Of a stretch of 11,539 nt of DNA, positions 8,131-11,539 are shown in pieces. Location: the NCBI GenBank assembly GCA_943704525.1, contig CALSCQ010003979.1, forward strand, positions 5,001 to 16,539. The letters are read 5' to 3'. The DNA is from Pigoraptor vietnamica. Taxonomy: Eukaryota > Opisthokonta > Filasterea. Every line of letters begins with the position of its first letter. The first letter of the stretch is position 1. Position numbers and translations under genes: made by a program. The notes under the pieces are model-generated. The model was not told the origin of the DNA and made no database searches. It worked only from the letters and a program-made list of their open reading frames with translations.

Positions 8131-10404
8131 TCAAAGATACTCGCGGATAACAGCAGCAATCCCTTCGTCGATGTCCGCAGGAATGCCCTTCGTCTGCAGT
8201 TGTGCCAGACCCGCAAACTTGCCATACGCCGTGCGAATCTTCGCGAACTCAGATGACAGCTCAGCCCACTCGGCCGTGCCAGGCGTCAATTCGAATCGCT
8301 TCCCGACCTCCCTCTCAAGTTCCGCCAGCGTCATTGTCTTCGACGAACGCCTGACCGACAGGGGAGCAGGAGAGGTCGACGAATGGGGCGGCGACAAGGG
8401 ACTCGATGCACGGCCGTGGAACGGAAGCGCCGACAGCGTGCTCTTCAGGCGCGATTGCAGCGCGCTCACCGTCTGCGTCGTCGACACCTCGAACACGTTG
8501 GCGTGGCTCAGCATCTCCATTACGCCCTGCGCAGTCAGTCGAGCCGCCGTGCTGTGGCACAGCATCGCCCGCAGCACGACAAGCACCATCGCATTCGGGT
8601 GCTCGTCGTTGTCAATCTCGACATTCTTCTTGCCCTCGTGGAACCGCCGCACGTCCTCCTTCCCGCCCAGCACCGGCCGCGTGAACAGCCGCAGCGCCTC
8701 GAGCATTGTCAGCCCGAGTGAGTACGCGTCCGTCCACGCGCTCAACTGCGCCGTTTCGCCCGCCTCCCATGCCGCATACACTTCCGGCGCCATGTACGGC
8801 AGCGTTCCCCTCGCGCCCTCCGTCTTCGCGTAGTCCCCCGCGCGCGACATGACCGACGCGAGCCCGAAATCCGCGAGCTTGAACACCATCTTGTCCAGCC
8901 TTTCATCCACGAGGATGTTGTCGGGCTTGATGTCGCAGTGCACGACGCCCATTCGCCCGCAGTACGCGAGCGCGTCCACCATGTCGCACAGCACGAGCAA
9001 AAAGTGGTCGCGTCCGTTGGGCAGCGCCGACTCCAGGAAAACGTTGCCGTGCCCACCGTCCCTCAGCTCCACTGCCTTCCCGACGAGGTCCCTCAGGCTC
9101 CCGCCCGTGCACAGCTCCAGCAGCGCAAACACTGCACCCGCACCATCGCCCCACGCATCGATGCAACACACGACACAACGGTGCTTCAGCTGCCGATGCA
9201 GCTGCGCCTCCTTCGTCGCCAGCGCTTCGTCGCCCACACTGCCCTGCCACTTGAGCGCGTGCTCGCCAATGACGCCGTCCCCCACCGTAGCCACCTTGTA
9301 GACGCGCCCAAACGCACCACCGCCGAGAAATGCGACGACAGAGTAGGATGCACCAGATGTCGACCGCACCGTGTCGCCCTCCCGGGGTGGTACCACAGCC
9401 GCCTGTTTCGGTCGCTCGGCGTCCGCCCTTTCCCTTTTTAGTCGCAATGCGAGCTCCTTCTCCCTCTTCAGCCGCTCGACGGTCTCCTCTCGCTCAACCG
9501 CATTGACGACATCGTTCACGTCCCACAGTCGCGCCGTGTTGTCAGAGCTTCCCGTCGCAAGGGTCGTTCCGTCAGGCGAAAATGCGACCGACCTGATCGA
9601 TTGCGTGTGCCCAGTGAGAGTAAAGAGGCACTTGCCCTCTTTCGCGTTCCACAGCCGCACTGTATTGTCAGCGCTTCCTGTCGCGAGCGTCTTTCCGTCA
9701 GGCGAATATGCGACCGAACAGACACAGTTCGAGTGCCCAGTGAGCGTCGGGAGGCACTTGCCCCCTTGCATGTCCCACAGCCGTACTGTATTGTCATAGC
9801 TTCCCGTCGCAAGCGTACTTCCGTCGGGCGAAAATGCGACCGAACAGACACAGTTCGAGTGCTCAGTGAGCGTCGAGAGGCACTTGCCCTCCTTCACGTC
9901 CCACAGCCGCGCCTTGGTGTCAGCGCTTCCCGTCGCAAGCGTCTTTCCGTCGGGCGAAAATGCGACCGACCTGACATATCCTGTGTGCCCAGTGAGCGTC
10001 GAGAGGCACTTGCCCTTCGCGACATCCCACAGGCGCACAGTCCTGTCTTCGCTTCCCGTCGCAAGCGTCATTCCGTCGGGCGAAAATGCGACCGAATACA
10101 CTCCTTTCGCATGCCCAGTGAATACGCCACCGAGCGTGAAGATGCACTTGCCCTCTTTCACGTCCCACAGCCGTGCAGTTGAGTCCCAGACGGCGGTTGC
10201 AAGCGTCTTTCCGTCGGGCGAAAACGCGACCGACGTGACCTGGGCAGGGTGCCCCGTGAGCGTCGAGAGGCACTTGCCCTCCCTCGCGTCCCACAGCCGC
10301 GCAGTCTTGTCATCACTTCCCGTCGCGAGCGTCTTTCCGTCGGGCGAATATGCGACCGACCAGACCCCGTTCGAATGCCCAGCAAGTTTTGCGACTATTG
10401 CCAT
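8131..10404 (-). CDS. WD40-repeat / Ser-Thr protein kinase fusion
   Basis: A 757-residue cytosolic-type protein. Residues 8-297 are seven WD40 blades, spaced exactly 42 residues apart except for a four-residue insertion before blade 3 (GGVF). The N-terminal IVAKL strand could close the ring with blade 7. A charged, helix-prone linker (about 301-335) leads to a kinase domain (about 354-637): glycine loop GGGAFGRV 361-368, Lys385, Glu399, catalytic loop HCDIKPDN 489-496 with Asp491 and Asn496, DFG 512-514, APE 539-541, Asp559. DIKPDN indicates Ser/Thr specificity, and all key residues for catalysis are present; Cys at 490 replaces the usual Arg, so it is a non-RD kinase. A Ser/Pro-rich tail (661-689) and a predicted helical end (690-757) follow. 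The ATG has A at -3 and G at +4, and no upstream in-frame ATG precedes a stop. The propeller probably senses or docks a partner that controls the kinase. No introns. Confidence 0.95.
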   Translation of the reverse strand: MAIVAKLAGHSNGVWSVAYSPDGKTLATGSDDKTARLWDAREGKCLSTLTGHPAQVTSVAFSPDGKTLATAVWDSTARLWDVKEGKCIFTLGGVFTGHAKGVYSVAFSPDGMTLATGSEDRTVRLWDVAKGKCLSTLTGHTGYVRSVAFSPDGKTLATGSADTKARLWDVKEGKCLSTLTEHSNCVCSVAFSPDGSTLATGSYDNTVRLWDMQGGKCLPTLTGHSNCVCSVAYSPDGKTLATGSADNTVRLWNAKEGKCLFTLTGHTQSIRSVAFSPDGTTLATGSSDNTARLWDVNDVVNAVEREETVERLKREKELALRLKRERADAERPKQAAVVPPREGDTVRSTSGASYSVVAFLGGGAFGRVYKVATVGDGVIGEHALKWQGSVGDEALATKEAQLHRQLKHRCVVCCIDAWGDGAGAVFALLELCTGGSLRDLVGKAVELRDGGHGNVFLESALPNGRDHFLLVLCDMVDALAYCGRMGVVHCDIKPDNILVDERLDKMVFKLADFGLASVMSRAGDYAKTEGARGTLPYMAPEVYAAWEAGETAQLSAWTDAYSLGLTMLEALRLFTRPVLGGKEDVRRFHEGKKNVEIDNDEHPNAMVLVVLRAMLCHSTAARLTAQGVMEMLSHANVFEVSTTQTVSALQSRLKSTLSALPFHGRASSPLSPPHSSTSPAPLSVRRSSKTMTLAELEREVGKRFELTPGTAEWAELSSEFAKIRTAYGKFAGLAQLQTKGIPADIDEGIAAVIREYL
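9514..10383 (-). repeat. Seven-copy 126-bp tandem repeat encoding WD40 blades
   Basis: Each unit encodes SVA(F/Y)SPDG.TLATGS..., then RLWD, then EGKCL.TLTGH. SPDG prolines fall at residues 21, 63, 109, 151, 193, 235 and 277. The DNA is almost identical between units over the SPDG and GKCL parts. Differences cluster after GH (SNGVW, PAQVT, AKGVY, TGYVR, SNCVC twice, TQSIR) and before RLW. Blades 5 and 6 share the same SNCVC sequence and so look like the most recent duplication. Blade 2 is atypical (LATAVWD). Confidence 0.93.
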
Positions 10405-10469
10405 TCTCGCAATGAAATGCGCCCGCCGTTCTGCGCACGAATTGAATGAATCCGATTCTAGTAAATAAG

Positions 10470-10582
10470 ATCACGTGATGGAGGGGGATTGGGATGCGAA
10501 GGAGTGGTTGAAGAATAGGAAGGAGGAGCTCAGGCGAAAGGGCCTCCGAATGCCAGTGAAGAGAGTGAAAATGCATATATGA
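10470..10582 (+). pseudogene. 3'-terminal relic of a fourth F-box/Sel1 gene (copy D)
   Basis: Starting at a TCACGTGA that matches the Sel1 VSRD codons, the frame reads EGDWDAKEWLKNRKEELRRKGL, clearly the C-terminus of the family (copy C: EGSWHAKEWL...KRKGL; copy A: EGDWYAKKWL...QKGL). The family stop TGA is CGA at 10547-10549, so the frame continues to a TGA at 10580. The bases between VSRD and EGDW are missing, so this is a truncated fragment with an internal deletion. The 3' flank also matches the family (GAGAGTGAAAATG, then TTTGAGCATTC). It lies 66 bases upstream of the divergent kinase ATG. A 34-codon micro-ORF from the ATG at 10478 exists, but I see no reason to think it is used. Confidence 0.8.
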
Positions 10583-10594
10583 CTGCTCCTATAG

Positions 10595-10605
10595 TTTGAG
10601 CATTC
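10595..10605 (+). other. Conserved 3'-flank element TTTGAGCATTC (copy D)
   Basis: Identical to the element downstream of copy B (2794-2804, minus) and in the same order relative to the stop, T-tract and GT array. It supports common descent of the 3' flanks. Confidence 0.5.
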
Positions 10606-10647
10606 AGCTGTTGGGGACAGTTAGTGATTCCAACACAGCGATATTTA

Positions 10648-10698
10648 TTTTTTTTGTGTGTGTGGACGGATGTGTGTGTGTGTGTGTGTGTGTGTGTG

Positions 10699-10791
<93 letters not shown>

Positions 10792-10838
10792 TGTGTGTGT
10801 GTGTGTGTGTGTGTGACTGTGTGTGTGTGACTGTGTGT
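10648..10838. repeat. T-tract, (GT)n and (GCGT)16 microsatellite
   Basis: Eight T residues (10648-10655) lead into GT repeats. Sixteen perfect GCGT units occupy 10729-10792, followed by more GT broken by two GTGACTGT units. Bases 10700-10815 are 116 bases of unbroken alternating purine-pyrimidine. Cys/Val/Arg/Ala open frames through it are repeat artefacts. Confidence 0.95.
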
Positions 10839-11198
10839 CCAATGTTCGTGCGCCGTTGTGCCGTGTCCTCATGACGTACGTGTGCAGTCATCATAGCAAA
10901 GGGCTTGCTCAGGGTAACCGCTCAATCAGTCCTACTCTTCCCACGAATAACTGAGCTCTCGGCAAGTTTCTCGGCAAGACGCAACGCTGGCACGTCACTG
11001 TAATCGCCGAACGGTGCTACCGACGCGCGCTTGCCAGTCGCCCGAAGTTGCGCAGAGCCGGTTGATTTGGACCGAATTGCGAATTGAGTACAGCCGTGGC
11101 AGACGGCTTCAGTTCGCGGCGTCAGTGATTGACAGGAATCTGACAGTTCGGCGGGCGTCGCCGGTCACATTCAGCGCCGGGGGTTTAGACGACCCAGC
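10839..11198. other. Intergenic region / 5' flank of the terminal gene
   Basis: No gene is evident. CAGT/ACTG words are mildly enriched. TCAGTGATTGAC at about 11122-11133 also occurs at about 2546-2557, supporting relatedness of these intergenic tracts. A TGA at 11130-11132 closes the reading frame of the downstream gene. Confidence 0.4.
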
Positions 11199-11539
11199 AT
11201 GGACACTCTGTGCCGTCGCCGGCTGCCGCTTGTGGTGACTTCTGCGTGCGTGGCAGGAGCGCTGCTGCTGCTTGTCGGGTTCCGCTATGCGCCAAGTAGT
11301 GTCAATGCAGCCATTGAAAGTGGACCGCACGCGACTGTCATTTTTGTGGGTGTGGACTCGACGAACTACGGCACGGCGGATGTGTCTGTCGAGCCTCAAC
11401 TTGCCGCGGGGTCGCAACACACGCCGGGCCGAGATGATGCGTCTCAGAGCCGCCAATCGGACGCGGCCGGCCGCGGCTTTGCGCAGCAATTCGGGCACAG
11501 CGCCGGCGACGTGAGGACGGGGTTGGGAGCGACTTTGCT
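11199..11539 (+). CDS. Putative type II membrane protein, N-terminal part (3' end outside window)
   Basis: From the ATG at 11199 the frame is open to the window end: 113 codons with no stop. The start is supported by A at -3, G at +4, and an in-frame TGA at 11130-11132 with no ATG between. The protein begins with a short basic head (MDTLCRRR), then about 22 hydrophobic residues (LPLVVTSACVAGALLLLVGF, residues 9-28, and a little beyond). A hydrophilic Gly/Ser/Gln-rich stretch follows (HATVIFVGVDSTNYG, then low complexity). Positive head plus uncleaved-looking hydrophobic segment suggests a signal anchor with the C-terminus in the Golgi/ER lumen or outside the cell. Many Golgi glycosyltransferases begin this way, but no catalytic domain is visible, so no function is assigned. 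Codon pattern (G-rich first positions) is good over residues about 45-70. A cleaved signal peptide is the alternative. Confidence 0.55.
   Translation, partial: MDTLCRRRLPLVVTSACVAGALLLLVGFRYAPSSVNAAIESGPHATVIFVGVDSTNYGTADVSVEPQLAAGSQHTPGRDDASQSRQSDAAGRGFAQQFGHSAGDVRTGLGATL

Noticed and set aside
1089-10404. Large DNA virus origin (such viruses can carry F-box, Sel1 and kinase genes)
   Set aside because: Long expanded microsatellites, wide gene spacing and decaying gene copies fit a nuclear genome better; no viral hallmark gene is present. Not formally excluded.
9371-10468. Several plus-strand frames of 140-200 codons opposite the WD40 region
   Set aside because: They are antisense shadows; their internal repetition only mirrors the 126-base WD40 units.
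11109-11498. 129-codon Arg-rich minus-strand frame at the right edge
   Set aside because: It overlaps the better-supported plus-strand frame from 11199 with its signal-anchor and coding-type codon pattern; Arg-rich composition is typical of antisense frames in this GC-rich DNA.
1-11539. Transposon or retroelement, tRNA or rRNA genes
   Set aside because: I found no reverse transcriptase, transposase or integrase motif, no terminal repeats with target duplications, and no tRNA B-box-like sequence with a matching cloverleaf.

Overview
The window looks like nuclear DNA of a GC-rich, probably unicellular eukaryote. It has about 1.4 kb of dinucleotide and tetranucleotide microsatellites, widely spaced monocistronic genes on both strands, no Shine-Dalgarno-like operon structure, Kozak-type start contexts (A or G at -3), and eukaryote-typical domain mixtures (F-box plus Sel1 repeats, WD40 plus Ser/Thr kinase). 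The clearly coding genes are uninterrupted and need no introns. I cannot name the species; an amoeba or another free-living protist would fit. Opposite-strand neighbours argue against a trypanosomatid polycistron.

Layout. 1-1088: about 590 bases with no convincing gene, then a GT-rich minisatellite region. 1089-2015 (+): intact F-box/Sel1-repeat gene A (308 aa). 2016-2841: intergenic DNA rich in CAGT/ACTG words, ending in a CA microsatellite and an A-tract. 2842-3777 (-): paralogue B (311 aa). 3778-5438: shared upstream region of two divergent copies, holding about 0.9 kb of GT/GA arrays that enclose a small coding-like island (4380-4574). 5439-6348 (+): paralogue C, a pseudogene with two frame-changing deletions. 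6349-8130: long intergenic region with one weak coding-like stretch. 8131-10404 (-): a 757-residue protein with seven near-identical WD40 blades, a charged coiled-coil-like linker, a Ser/Thr kinase domain and a C-terminal tail. 10470-10582 (+): a previously hidden 3'-terminal relic (D) of a fourth F-box/Sel1 copy, 66 bases from the kinase start codon. 10648-10838: T-tract, GT repeat and 16 perfect GCGT units. 11199-11539 (+): start of a type II membrane protein that runs off the window.

How it fits together. Four copies of one F-box/Sel1 family, two intact and two decayed, lie on both strands within 9.5 kb. Two inverted copies share a 122-base identical tract beside divergent segments. Two copies share their 3' flank, including a T-tract followed by a GT array. 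This is a birth-and-death gene cluster in which the gene and its neighbouring microsatellite appear to have been copied together. F-box/Sel1 proteins are expected to act as adaptors (F-box to Skp1/cullin ligase, Sel1 superhelix to a client). The WD40-kinase joins a near-identical-blade sensor-like propeller to a non-RD (HCD) kinase. Its exact 42-residue blades, with differences concentrated in a few positions, recall fungal HET-E-type recognition proteins. The idea that this locus holds a rapidly evolving recognition/signalling repertoire is inference, not something the sequence proves.
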